This document shows positions 1-5,601 of a stretch of 7,059 bases of DNA, piece after piece; position 1 is the first letter of the stretch, and each line of letters opens with the position of its first letter. Below the pieces are notes generated by a model, which had not been told where the DNA came from, did not search any database, and worked only from the letters and a program-made list of their open reading frames with translations. Both the position numbers and the translations under genes were made by a program. The stretch spans positions 1-7,059 of the forward strand of contig JBPCXA010000159.1 in NCBI GenBank assembly GCA_051008975.1, written 5' to 3'. Source of the DNA: Persebacter sp051008975 (lineage in GTDB: Bacteria > Pseudomonadota > Gammaproteobacteria > Tethybacterales > Persebacteraceae).

Positions 1-2002
1 GCGGCGCGAGTAAAATTTCCGAACGCAAATTTGCGCCATAACGCCGCGCCAAACGCAACTCCGCGTCTTTCGGAATGTCGCCGGAAAGCAGCGCGGAACC
101 GCCCGCCGCCGTAATTTGCATAACGCAGCTTTTCGCATTGTCGTCTGCCGATTCAAAACCGCCGGGGGGGTGCAGAATACGAAAACGAACGCCGTCCCAT
201 TCCCATTCCCGCCCCGCCGCACACGATTCGGATCGTATTAAACGCGATTGCCGAAGCGGATGATCCTCCGGGAAAGAAGACAAAAACATTTCCGGCGGAC
301 GCACGCGAAGCAGTCGTTCCGCGCCGCCGCTGTGATCGATATCGTCGTGGCTGACAATCAACATATCCAAGGGACGCCCGCGTCCGCGCAAAAAATTATC
401 AAGAATGCGAAAGGCGAACGGCGGGCCGGCGTCGTATACCAGCGCGCGGTTTTGCGTCTCCACGACGACCGCTGCGCCCTGCCCGACATCCAGCGCGGTC
501 ATCCGAAACTCTCCCGCGGGCGGCGAAGACGTCTGCCACAAAAGTATCGCGACAATCGGCGCGACGCCGGTCCACCGCAGCGGCGTTCCGCGCGGCATCA
601 GCATCCACGCGCCGCCCGCGCACGCCGTCGCAAACAGCCACCACGGCGCCGCCGTCTGCCGCGCCGCAAACGGCGACGCCGACACATATTCCAAAAAACG
701 CCAGAACCATTCCAAAACAAAACCCGCCGCAATCCATAAAAAATCGCCGGGCAAAATCACATCCAAAAGTGCCAGCGGCAAAACGATGAAACCCGCCAGC
801 GGCACGGCGATAAAATTCGCCAGCGGCGACGCCAAAGACGCCTCGTTAAAAAACCACAGCGTCAGCGGCATCGCAAACAGCGAAACCAATAATTGCAGCT
901 TTAACAGCCGAATCAAAAATCCGCCGCCGCCGCCCGCGGACGCCGCCGCAATCACCGCGCCCGCCAGCATGAACGACAGCCAAAATCCGGGCGACGTCAC
1001 CGCCCACGGATCCGCCGCCGCGACGACGACCGCCGCCAACGCCGCCGCGTTTGTCGCGCCGGTCGCGCCGCCGCCCAGCATCGCCGCCGCCGCCGCAAAA
1101 AACATCAGCGCGCCCCGCTGCACCGGCACGCCCAATCCCGCCAGCCACGCATATCCCGCCACCATCGGAAGCGCGGACAGCAACGCCGCCTTTTGCGCCG
1201 GCATTAATCGCATCAGACGGCGGCTGCGCCGCCAAATTAATCCGCCCCAAAACGCCGCAAAACCCGCCGCCAGCGCGATGTGCGTTCCCGAAATACTGAA
1301 CAAATGCGCGACGCCGGTGCGCCGCAAAACGCGCCATTGTTCTTCATCCATTTGCGAACGGTCGCCGATGACTAATGCGGATATTAATTCGCCGTTCGGC
1401 AGAGACAGCGCGCGTCGCCGCAGCGAATCGCGAAAGCCGCCGCCTTCCGACAATACCCGCGTTTCGTCCCGCGAACGAATATATCCCGCCGCGCGAATTC
1501 CGCGCGCGAACAAATATCCCGCATAGTCAAAACCGCGCGGATTAAAATTCGCGCGCGGCGGGCGAATGCGAACTTTTATCCGCAATCGCGCGCCTTCCCG
1601 CAAAAACGCGGACGATTTTCCGTGATGATAATCGTTAAGACGCGCCCGCAAACGCAAAGATACCGGGGGAACGACGCTTTTTTCTATGTCAAAATCAAAA
1701 CGCGTCCGCCGTTCGTCGCGCACGGGAAAACCGCGCACCGTTCCTTCCACGACAATGTCGCGCCATTCCAACGCCGCCGGTACTTTTTCGGCGAGACGAA
1801 TCTCCGCCCGCAAAGAGGCATACCAAAATCCGCCGCCGCATACCGCGAAAAGCAGCGCGAAAACGCGCGCCTTCCCGCGAAAAAACATCGGAATGAAAGC
1901 CGAAATCAAAAATAGCGGCGCCCATTCCCAAGACGGCAAAGATTCCCGCGTCTGCAGCAGACATATCCCGGCGACAAAGGCGGCGGCGATCAAAAGCGGC
2001 AT
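1..2002 (-). CDS. comEC: ComEC/Rec2 family DNA-uptake channel protein (3' end cut by window edge)
   Basis: Inner-membrane channel that carries single-stranded DNA into the cytoplasm during natural transformation. Reading from ATG at 2002, the frame is open for 667 codons to the left edge. Residues 1-65 are hydrophobic. An OB-like soluble region follows and ends in the family motif NPRGFDYAGYLFARGI (154-169). The competence domain starts around 205 with LVIGDRSQM and TGVAHLFSISGTHIAL (229-244), followed by many hydrophobic segments. A metallo-beta-lactamase-like domain begins near 500: DVGQG (505-509), the complete metal-binding motif HDDIDH (552-557) with GG after it, DDNAKS (620-625) and SGD (640-642). 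Family members usually have 700-800 residues, so only the last part should be missing. An in-frame TAA at 2020-2018 blocks upstream extension, and 2002 is the first ATG after it. No Shine-Dalgarno is visible. Function follows from family membership; whether the cell is transformable is not shown. Confidence 0.96.
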   Translation of the reverse strand, partial: MPLLIAAAFVAGICLLQTRESLPSWEWAPLFLISAFIPMFFRGKARVFALLFAVCGGGFWYASLRAEIRLAEKVPAALEWRDIVVEGTVRGFPVRDERRTRFDFDIEKSVVPPVSLRLRARLNDYHHGKSSAFLREGARLRIKVRIRPPRANFNPRGFDYAGYLFARGIRAAGYIRSRDETRVLSEGGGFRDSLRRRALSLPNGELISALVIGDRSQMDEEQWRVLRRTGVAHLFSISGTHIALAAGFAAFWGGLIWRRSRRLMRLMPAQKAALLSALPMVAGYAWLAGLGVPVQRGALMFFAAAAAMLGGGATGATNAAALAAVVVAAADPWAVTSPGFWLSFMLAGAVIAAASAGGGGGFLIRLLKLQLLVSLFAMPLTLWFFNEASLASPLANFIAVPLAGFIVLPLALLDVILPGDFLWIAAGFVLEWFWRFLEYVSASPFAARQTAAPWWLFATACAGGAWMLMPRGTPLRWTGVAPIVAILLWQTSSPPAGEFRMTALDVGQGAAVVVETQNRALVYDAGPPFAFRILDNFLRGRGRPLDMLIVSHDDIDHSGGAERLLRVRPPEMFLSSFPEDHPLRQSRLIRSESCAAGREWEWDGVRFRILHPPGGFESADDNAKSCVMQITAAGGSALLSGDIPKDAELRLARRYGANLRSEILLAP

Positions 2003-2009
2003 CGGCGGA

Positions 2010-2040
2010 ATTATACTTTATTCCATTTTCCATTTGTTCA
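2010..2040 (-). promoter_or_regulatory. Putative comEC promoter giving a leaderless transcript
   Basis: On the minus strand a perfect TATAAT lies at 2015-2010, only 7 bases before the comEC ATG at 2002. A -10 box at that distance would start transcription at or next to the A of the ATG. There is no purine-rich ribosome binding site between them. A weak -35 candidate TGAACA sits at 2040-2035 with a 19-base spacer, which is longer than ideal. The -10 match is seen directly; leaderless translation is inferred. Confidence 0.4.
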
Positions 2041-2194
2041 TTCCCGCGAAATCAAAGAAAAAGAGACCGTCCCATTCCTGCGAAGGCAGGAATCTCCGCC
2101 GCCGCATAGCGGCGGGTAATTGTACATTTGTACGCCTTCGGCGACAGTTTGCGCCTTCGGCGAGGAGATTCCTGCCTTCGCAGGAATGGGACGG
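2031..2194. repeat. Left B-type paired palindromic repeat with flank
   Basis: Two 31-base arms, 2067-2097 and 2164-2194, are perfect inverted copies of each other. Each arm contains a hairpin: stem ATTCCTGC/GCAGGAAT with a 4-base loop (CTTC or GAAG by strand). GGAG precedes the stem on the inner side and GGGAC faces outward. The 66-base linker is itself full of hairpins: CCGCCGC/GCGGCGG at 2099-2115, GTAC/GTAC around 2122-2133, and two UUCG-loop hairpins at 2133-2143 and 2151-2162. The outer flank 2031-2066 also belongs to the repeat, because it matches 4026-4056 in inverted orientation. A second copy of the pair is at 3898-4005, reversed. It resembles a BIME, that is, paired REP elements. 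The short peptides encoded here are repeat translations, not genes. Confidence 0.85.
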
Positions 2195-2224
2195 GGGGTT
2201 AATGCGAAAAATCAAAGTGAACAA

Positions 2225-2339
2225 AGAGATTCCGGCTTTCGCCGGAATGGCGGTGCTTTTTGTCTTTGCGGACAATACCAAATCTGGCGGTATCCGAAAA
2301 TATAAAAACACCACCATTCCGGCGAAAGCCGGAATCTCT
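2225..2339. repeat. Left A-type paired palindromic repeat, 115 bases
   Basis: Inverted arms 2225-2255 and 2309-2339 differ at one position. Each holds the hairpin ATTCCGGC/GCCGGAAT with loop TTTC (GAAA on the other strand). The AGAG head faces outward and GGCGGTG inward. The core holds an imperfect hairpin (CGGA..TACC near 2269-2279 against GGTATCCG near 2289-2296) and an AT-rich stretch with TATAAAAA. A second copy of exactly the same length lies at 4089-4203 in the same orientation, with about 8 differences counted by eye. No open reading frame in it looks real. It is probably a REP-pair or MITE-like element. Confidence 0.87.
2304..2335 (-). terminator. Possible intrinsic terminator for the exported-protein gene
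   Basis: Downstream of the stop codon at 2363 on the minus strand, the 8-bp hairpin ATTCCGGC-TTTC-GCCGGAAT (2335-2316) is followed after 7 bases by TTTTT (2308-2304) and then ATATTTT. The gap between stem and T tract is longer than in a classic terminator, so activity is uncertain. Confidence 0.3.
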
Positions 2340-2358
2340 TTCCTGCGTAGCAGGAATC
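2340..2358. repeat. Degenerate B-type hairpin next to a gene end
   Basis: TTCCTGC-GTA-GCAGGAA forms a 7-bp stem with a 3-base loop. It has the stem of the B family but a shortened loop. It fills the space between the left A pair and the stop codon of the exported-protein gene (2363), so repeats reach to within 5 bases of the coding sequence. Confidence 0.6.
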
Positions 2359-2362
2359 CCCC

Positions 2363-3592
2363 CTAAAACCGCCGCACCGCCGACAAATTGAAACGGGCAT
2401 TGTCGCCGAACTCTTCCGGACGCCGCCAATTAAATCCGGCGGACGGCGAAATCGTCCAGCGATTCCACAGCAACTCGCCACGCAAATTCAGCGAGTTTTG
2501 CGTGTCAAACTCCTCGTCCGCAAATTTGGAATGCAAACGGTACGTCGGCGATACTTTCCAAATGCCGCCGTTGTAATCCGCCGAAAGCGAAAAGCGATAA
2601 TCGGCGGTTTCGCCTTGGACGGTTTCGGAAAACGCCGCAGTCCAAAAATCGGCGGTGTATTCGCCGCCCGATTCGTAGCGGAAATCACCGAATTCGCCGT
2701 TCGCATTCGCCTGTCCAACGGCATAATACGAATGAAAATCGCCCTGATGAAAATCCAGCCGCCCGCCGACATTGTACGCGTAGCCGCTTTCCGTCAGCGA
2801 ATATCCGTAATCCGGCGAAAACGAAAACGCCGCCGGATTTCCGCCCCACAGAAAGTACGTGGCGAGTCCGACCGCAACCATTCCGCCGCCGATAAACGCC
2901 GCCGTTTCGTTGCCGTCATCACGCTCGGCGATAACGCCGCCCGTATTTCCGCCGCCGCCGCCGCCCTCTTCTTCTTGGGGAATAGGGACGCACATTGAAA
3001 CATCGGCGGAGTCGGACATCATTCCCTCGCCGCAAGCATAGCCGATGTTTGTCGTGGCGGGCGTTGTCGTTTCGGCATTGGCGGAATCCAAAAAGAATTC
3101 GCCGGCGCCCAAACTGTTTTTCGGGGAATCCGCCGCCAAAGTCGCCAACGCCAAATTGCCGGCGACGTCCGTGTAAACACGGGCGATTATGTCAAATGTT
3201 TCGGCGCCGACGTTGTGCAAATCGGAAAATTGCACAATGTCGCCCGCCCGTATCGCACGGGAGCCGAAGTTGACCAAATTCGGATCATCGGGGTTCATGG
3301 AGCCGGAGGATCCCTCGTCCGGGTCGCCGGGCGTCCGCAGGACAAAAAGCGCATGCGGCGTTTCTACGGGGAGATCCCGCAATTCAAACACGTTCGCGGT
3401 AATGTCGGCGGACAGATCAATATCCACATTATCGGACAGCCCCTGATTAGAAGCCGTATGCATTCCGCTGGCGCGAACAAAAACCGAAATTTCGGCGGCC
3501 TCCTGCGCGTTCGCCGATACGGACAATCCCGCCGAAAACAGCACGGCGGACAAGACGGCGAAACGCCGCAAAAAAGAAAGAATGGTTTTCAT
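2363..3592 (-). CDS. Exported protein with beta-rich, probably outer-membrane C-terminal domain; function unknown
   Basis: I do not recognise this 409-residue protein. ATG at 3592 is chosen because AAGAGGAG lies 7 bases upstream and a clear signal peptide begins there: Lys2, Arg9-Arg10, a hydrophobic core, and a cleavage site after Ala27-Asn28-Ala29. The frame stays open further upstream but without a good start. Residues 30-205 are acidic and strand-rich, with two cysteines (187 and 201) that could form a disulfide. An acidic EEE plus six-Gly linker follows at 207-215, then one hydrophobic segment (about 231-250). From 255 to 409 come alternating aromatic/polar strands, roughly 8-10, ending in ...SAVRRF. 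A terminal Phe is the usual recognition signal for beta-barrel assembly. This suggests a small barrel or anchor with an exposed N-terminal domain, but the hydrophobic helix before it is odd for an outer-membrane protein. It is monocistronic by spacing and enclosed by repeats. Export is well supported; the barrel is inferred. Confidence 0.85.
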   Translation of the reverse strand: MKTILSFLRRFAVLSAVLFSAGLSVSANAQEAAEISVFVRASGMHTASNQGLSDNVDIDLSADITANVFELRDLPVETPHALFVLRTPGDPDEGSSGSMNPDDPNLVNFGSRAIRAGDIVQFSDLHNVGAETFDIIARVYTDVAGNLALATLAADSPKNSLGAGEFFLDSANAETTTPATTNIGYACGEGMMSDSADVSMCVPIPQEEEGGGGGGNTGGVIAERDDGNETAAFIGGGMVAVGLATYFLWGGNPAAFSFSPDYGYSLTESGYAYNVGGRLDFHQGDFHSYYAVGQANANGEFGDFRYESGGEYTADFWTAAFSETVQGETADYRFSLSADYNGGIWKVSPTYRLHSKFADEEFDTQNSLNLRGELLWNRWTISPSAGFNWRRPEEFGDNARFNLSAVRRF

Positions 3593-3599
3593 TTTACTG

Positions 3600-3607
3600 C
3601 TCCTCTT
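3600..3607 (-). promoter_or_regulatory. Ribosome binding site fixing the start of the exported protein
   Basis: AAGAGGAG on the minus strand ends 7 bases before ATG 3592. It supports this start over the upstream TTG at 3742, which would add 50 residues encoded by a structured leader and place the signal peptide internally. Confidence 0.75.
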
Positions 3608-3620
3608 GATTATTAAAATC

Positions 3621-3632
3621 CGGCGAACGCCG
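3621..3632. repeat. Small hairpin just upstream of the ribosome binding site
   Basis: CGGCG-AA-CGCCG is a perfect 5-bp inverted repeat located 13 bases upstream of the Shine-Dalgarno sequence in the leader of the exported-protein gene. It may be one more element of the folded leader. Confidence 0.4.
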
Positions 3633-3636
3633 CCGG

Positions 3637-3745
3637 GCGTTGAGTAGCACTTTATGACCAGAAAGATACCGCCGCCCTTTCCCAAGGGTGTTTTATCGGG
3701 CAGCACCCCCGGCAAGCGGGGGCGGTCATGAATACTACTCAATCG
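3637..3745 (-). repeat. Long imperfect inverted repeat enclosing hairpins in a 5' leader
   Basis: Arms 3637-3659 and 3723-3745 are inverted copies with the shared blocks TTGAGTAG and ATGACC. Two of the differences are U-to-G wobbles when read as minus-strand RNA, and the rest are one mismatch and two one-base bulges. Between the arms are CCCCCG/CGGGGG with a 5-base loop (3722-3706 on the minus strand) and CCCTT/AAGGG (about 3687-3674). The proposed transcription start falls near 3741, so the whole structure would make up most of the mRNA leader. It could be a folded regulatory leader or a MITE-like insertion with terminal inverted repeats; the sequence alone does not decide. Confidence 0.55.
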
Positions 3746-3747
3746 CC

Positions 3748-3777
3748 ATTTTACCCCCGATGGGGCGGAATGTGCAA
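3748..3777 (-). promoter_or_regulatory. Putative sigma-70 promoter of the exported-protein gene
   Basis: On the minus strand TTGCAC (3777-3772) and TAAAAT (3753-3748) are separated by 18 bases. Directly upstream lies an A-rich tract (about 3796-3778, two runs of A broken by TG), which resembles an UP element. The -10 matches consensus at 5 of 6 positions and the -35 at 3 of 6. The predicted start is near 3741, leaving a leader of about 150 bases. Confidence 0.45.
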
Positions 3778-3802
3778 CTTTTTTTCATTTTTTTTCGCCG
3801 AG

Positions 3803-3833
3803 GGAGATTCCGGCTTTCGCCGGAATGGCGGCG
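3803..3833. repeat. Solo A-type palindromic unit
   Basis: GGAG head followed by ATTCCGGC-TTTC-GCCGGAAT and GGCGGCG. It is identical in stem and loop to the arms of the A pairs but has no inverted partner nearby. It sits just upstream of the A-rich tract of the exported-protein promoter. Confidence 0.8.
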
Positions 3834-3863
3834 TGGGTGTACTTTGGGCGGGGCGGCAAAAAC

Positions 3864-3890
3864 GGGCGGATTCGCCCCGAAAATCCGCCC
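3864..3890. repeat. Perfect 9-bp inverted repeat
   Basis: GGGCGGATT (3864-3872) and AATCCGCCC (3882-3890) form a perfect stem around a 9-base loop. It is unrelated in sequence to the A and B units and lies between the solo A unit and the right B pair. There is no T run beside it, so it is not an obvious terminator. Confidence 0.5.
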
Positions 3891-3897
3891 ACTCCCC

Positions 3898-4056
3898 CCG
3901 TCCCATTCCTGCGAAGGCAGGGATCTCCACGCCGAAGGCGGTGGTTGTGCAACTCCCCGCCGCTTTGCGGCGGAGGAGATTCCTGCCTTTGCAGGAATGG
4001 GACGGGGGAGGTAGGAATGGGACGGTCTTTTTCTCTTGATTTCGCGGGGATGGAAC
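3898..4056. repeat. Right B-type paired palindromic repeat with flank, inverted relative to the left copy
   Basis: Arms 3898-3928 and 3975-4005 are inverted copies with the B stem. The left arm has one change that breaks a stem pair, and the right arm has loop CTTT. The 46-base linker (3929-3974), read in reverse complement, aligns with the start of the left linker, including the CCGCCGC/GCGGCGG hairpin and the CGCC-TTCG-GCG hairpin. After the right arm a 15-base end block is repeated (3991-4005 and 4011-4025, one difference). Then 4026-4056 matches the flank 2031-2066 in inverted orientation. The whole roughly 160-base unit is therefore an inverted copy of 2031-2194 with a shorter linker. 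Confidence 0.8.
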
Positions 4057-4074
4057 GGGGCGGCGGGAAATTTT

Positions 4075-4088
4075 GCGCCTTTCGGCGC
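4075..4088. repeat. Short hairpin between B and A repeats
   Basis: GCGCC-TTTC-GGCGC gives a 5-bp stem with a 4-base loop. It is part of the chain of small hairpins filling the space between the two larger repeat pairs. Confidence 0.4.
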
Positions 4089-4203
4089 GGAGATTCCGGC
4101 TTTCGCCGGAATGGCGGTGCTTTTTGTCTTTGCGGACAATACCGAACTTGGCGGTACCCGAAAATATAAAAAAACCGCCATTCCGGCGAAAGCCGGAATC
4201 TCA
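4089..4203. repeat. Right A-type paired palindromic repeat, direct copy
   Basis: It has the same 115-base length and orientation as 2225-2339, with about 8 differences by eye, most of them in the core loop. Arms at 4089-4119 and about 4173-4203 carry identical ATTCCGGC/GCCGGAAT hairpins. The head is GGAG at the left end and TGAG at the right end. The core keeps TGTCTTTGCGGACAATACC and the TATAAAAA stretch. Conservation of the core as well as the arms shows that the whole unit was copied, not only the hairpins. Confidence 0.87.
4168..4199 (-). terminator. Possible intrinsic terminator for the hisC-tyrA-aroA operon
   Basis: On the minus strand, about 90 bases past the aroA stop, the hairpin ATTCCGGC-TTTC-GCCGGAAT (4199-4180) is followed by GGCGG and then seven T (4174-4168) and ATATTTT. 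The 5-base gap before the T run is not classical. It is the best terminator candidate after aroA. Confidence 0.38.
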
Positions 4204-4244
4204 TTCGCCGCAAGGCGAATCCGCCGTTTGCGCTGACACGCAAA
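4203..4244. repeat. Two small hairpins between the right A pair and a solo B unit
   Basis: ATTCGCC-GCAA-GGCGAAT at 4203-4220 has a 7-bp stem and a GNRA-type loop. TTTGCG-CTGACA-CGCAAA at 4227-4244 has a 6-bp stem. Both are perfect and abut the neighbouring repeat units. Confidence 0.5.
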
Positions 4245-4273
4245 GAGATTCCTGCCTTCGCAGGAATGGGACG
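4244..4273. repeat. Solo B-type palindromic unit beside the aroA stop
   Basis: AGAG head, ATTCCTGC-CTTC-GCAGGAAT stem-loop and GGGAC tail, without an inverted partner. It ends 14 bases from the aroA stop codon (4288-4290), so it would be part of the operon's 3' untranslated RNA, where REP units often act as stabilising structures. Confidence 0.8.
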
Positions 4274-4287
4274 TCGGGAGGCGGCGG

Positions 4288-5601
4288 TCAATCGCGCTCT
4301 TCGGCGAGGCGGAGTCCGGCGGCGAGGGCCTGTTTGGGAAAGGCGGGAAAGGAAGTCGCCACATTGTCGCAGTCGCGGACGATGATTTCGCCGCGGGCGC
4401 GCAACGCCGCCATCGCCATCGCCATCGCCACGCGATGGTCGCCGCGCGATTCCACTTCGCCGCCGTTGAAAACCGCGTCCCGCTCGCCGCGTCCCTGGAT
4501 GACGACGCCGTCCTCTTTTTCTTCGCATTCCACGCCCAACGTCCGCAGTGCGGCGACCATCGCCGCGATTCGGTCGCTTTCTTTGTGGCGCAATTCGCCC
4601 GCGCCGGAGAGGATTGTTTCGCCTTTTGCGGCGGCGGCGGCGACGAGCAGGGCGGGAAATTCGTCAATCGCCGCCGGCACGTCGGCGGCGGTGATTTCAA
4701 TTCCGCGCAACTCTCCGCCCGAAATTTGCAAATCGGCGACCGGCTCCGCCCCCATTTGGCGGGGATTTAAGATTTCAATTCGCGCGCCCATCCGCCGCAG
4801 CAATTCCACGACTCCGGCGCGGGTCGGATTAATTCCGGTGTCTTTCAGTACGATGTCGCCGCCCGAAATCGCCGCCCCCGCCATAAAAAACGCCGCCGAA
4901 GAAATATCGGCGGGCACCCCGAATCGCGCCGGGGAAAGCGCGCCGCCGCCCCGCACCGAAACGGTCAATCCGCCGCGCGACACCGGCGCGTCGAATACTT
5001 CCAGCATCCGCTCGGTATGGTCGCGGGTCGCCAAGGATTCGGTTACCGATGTTTCGCCTTCCGCGCGCAATCCCGCCAAAAGCAGCGCCGATTTTACCTG
5101 CGCGCTGGCGATTTTAAGGATATGCGCCGTCCCCCGCAACCGCTTTCCGGCGGCGATTTTTACCGGCGGCGTGCCGTCTTCGGAGGCGCGAATATCCGCC
5201 CCCATCGCCGACAGCGGTTCGGAAACGCGCCGCATCGGACGGCGCATTAAGGAGGAATCGCCGACCAAAATCGCGCCGATTCCCCATCCCGCCGCCGCCC
5301 CGCAAAACAAGCGCATCAAAGTTCCGGAATTGCCGCAATCAATTGCCGCGGCGGGCGCGCGCAATTCGCCGTCGCCGACGACCGTCAGACGCCCGTCGTG
5401 TTCGCGCACTTCCGCGCCGCAGGCGCGCACGGCGGCGATTGTCGAACGCACGTCGCCGCTCATTAATACGCCGGAAATTTCGCTCGTCCCCCGCGCCAGC
5501 GACGACAGCAAAACCGCCCGATGCGACACCGACTTGTCCGAGGCGACGCGCAATTCGCCGCCCAACTCGCCGCCGGGCGACACGACAAAACGAACGCTCA
5601 T
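4288..5601 (-). CDS. aroA: 3-phosphoshikimate 1-carboxyvinyltransferase (EPSP synthase)
   Basis: Sixth step of the shikimate pathway in the cytoplasm: shikimate-3-phosphate plus phosphoenolpyruvate gives EPSP. The 437 residues match the usual length. Motifs in order: SDKSVSHRA (21-29), CGNSGTLMRL (89-98), SAQVKSALLLAGL (166-178), RDHTER (193-198), NPTR (258-261), DEFP (313-316), RHKESDR (338-344), DHRVAMAM (388-395) and SFPAFPKQ (417-424). SAQxK, RxHxxE and NxTR are the motifs reported for class II (glyphosate-tolerant type) enzymes; the fourth, GDKx, reads SDKS here. The active-site Gly of the NxGT motif is kept (Gly93), and Leu replaces the Pro found in E. coli-type LMRPL-like segments. Tolerance is therefore not established. 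Start 5601 is preferred over ATG 5622: it forms an ATGA overlap with the tyrA stop and has GGAGGA 9 bases upstream. The TGA stop is at 4290-4288. Confidence 0.97.
   Translation of the reverse strand: MSVRFVVSPGGELGGELRVASDKSVSHRAVLLSSLARGTSEISGVLMSGDVRSTIAAVRACGAEVREHDGRLTVVGDGELRAPAAAIDCGNSGTLMRLFCGAAAGWGIGAILVGDSSLMRRPMRRVSEPLSAMGADIRASEDGTPPVKIAAGKRLRGTAHILKIASAQVKSALLLAGLRAEGETSVTESLATRDHTERMLEVFDAPVSRGGLTVSVRGGGALSPARFGVPADISSAAFFMAGAAISGGDIVLKDTGINPTRAGVVELLRRMGARIEILNPRQMGAEPVADLQISGGELRGIEITAADVPAAIDEFPALLVAAAAAKGETILSGAGELRHKESDRIAAMVAALRTLGVECEEKEDGVVIQGRGERDAVFNGGEVESRGDHRVAMAMAMAALRARGEIIVRDCDNVATSFPAFPKQALAAGLRLAEERD

Noticed and set aside
405..1526. Long plus-strand open frame, 373 codons
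   Set aside because: Antisense to comEC, rich in Ala, Pro, Ser and Arg as expected from a GC-rich shadow frame; the opposite strand has clear ComEC motifs.
2067..2341. CRISPR array
   Set aside because: Units are palindromes in alternating orientation with related linkers, not regularly spaced direct repeats with unique spacers, and no cas gene is present.
2018..2481. Several overlapping small open frames on both strands
   Set aside because: All are made of A and B repeat units, without ribosome binding sites or coding-like composition.
3592..3742. 50-residue N-terminal extension of the exported protein from a TTG at 3742
   Set aside because: It would bury the signal peptide, has no good ribosome binding site, and is encoded by the hairpin-rich leader.
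2031..4203. Composite transposon carrying the exported-protein gene
   Set aside because: No transposase gene and no clear target-site duplication are visible; the repeats are short non-coding units, and the two families have different relative orientations.
3735..4700. Minus-strand open frame, 321 codons, containing peptides such as IPAKAGIS and SHSCEGRNL
   Set aside because: These peptides are translations of the palindromic repeats, and the rest overlaps aroA in another frame. This is a typical false gene call.
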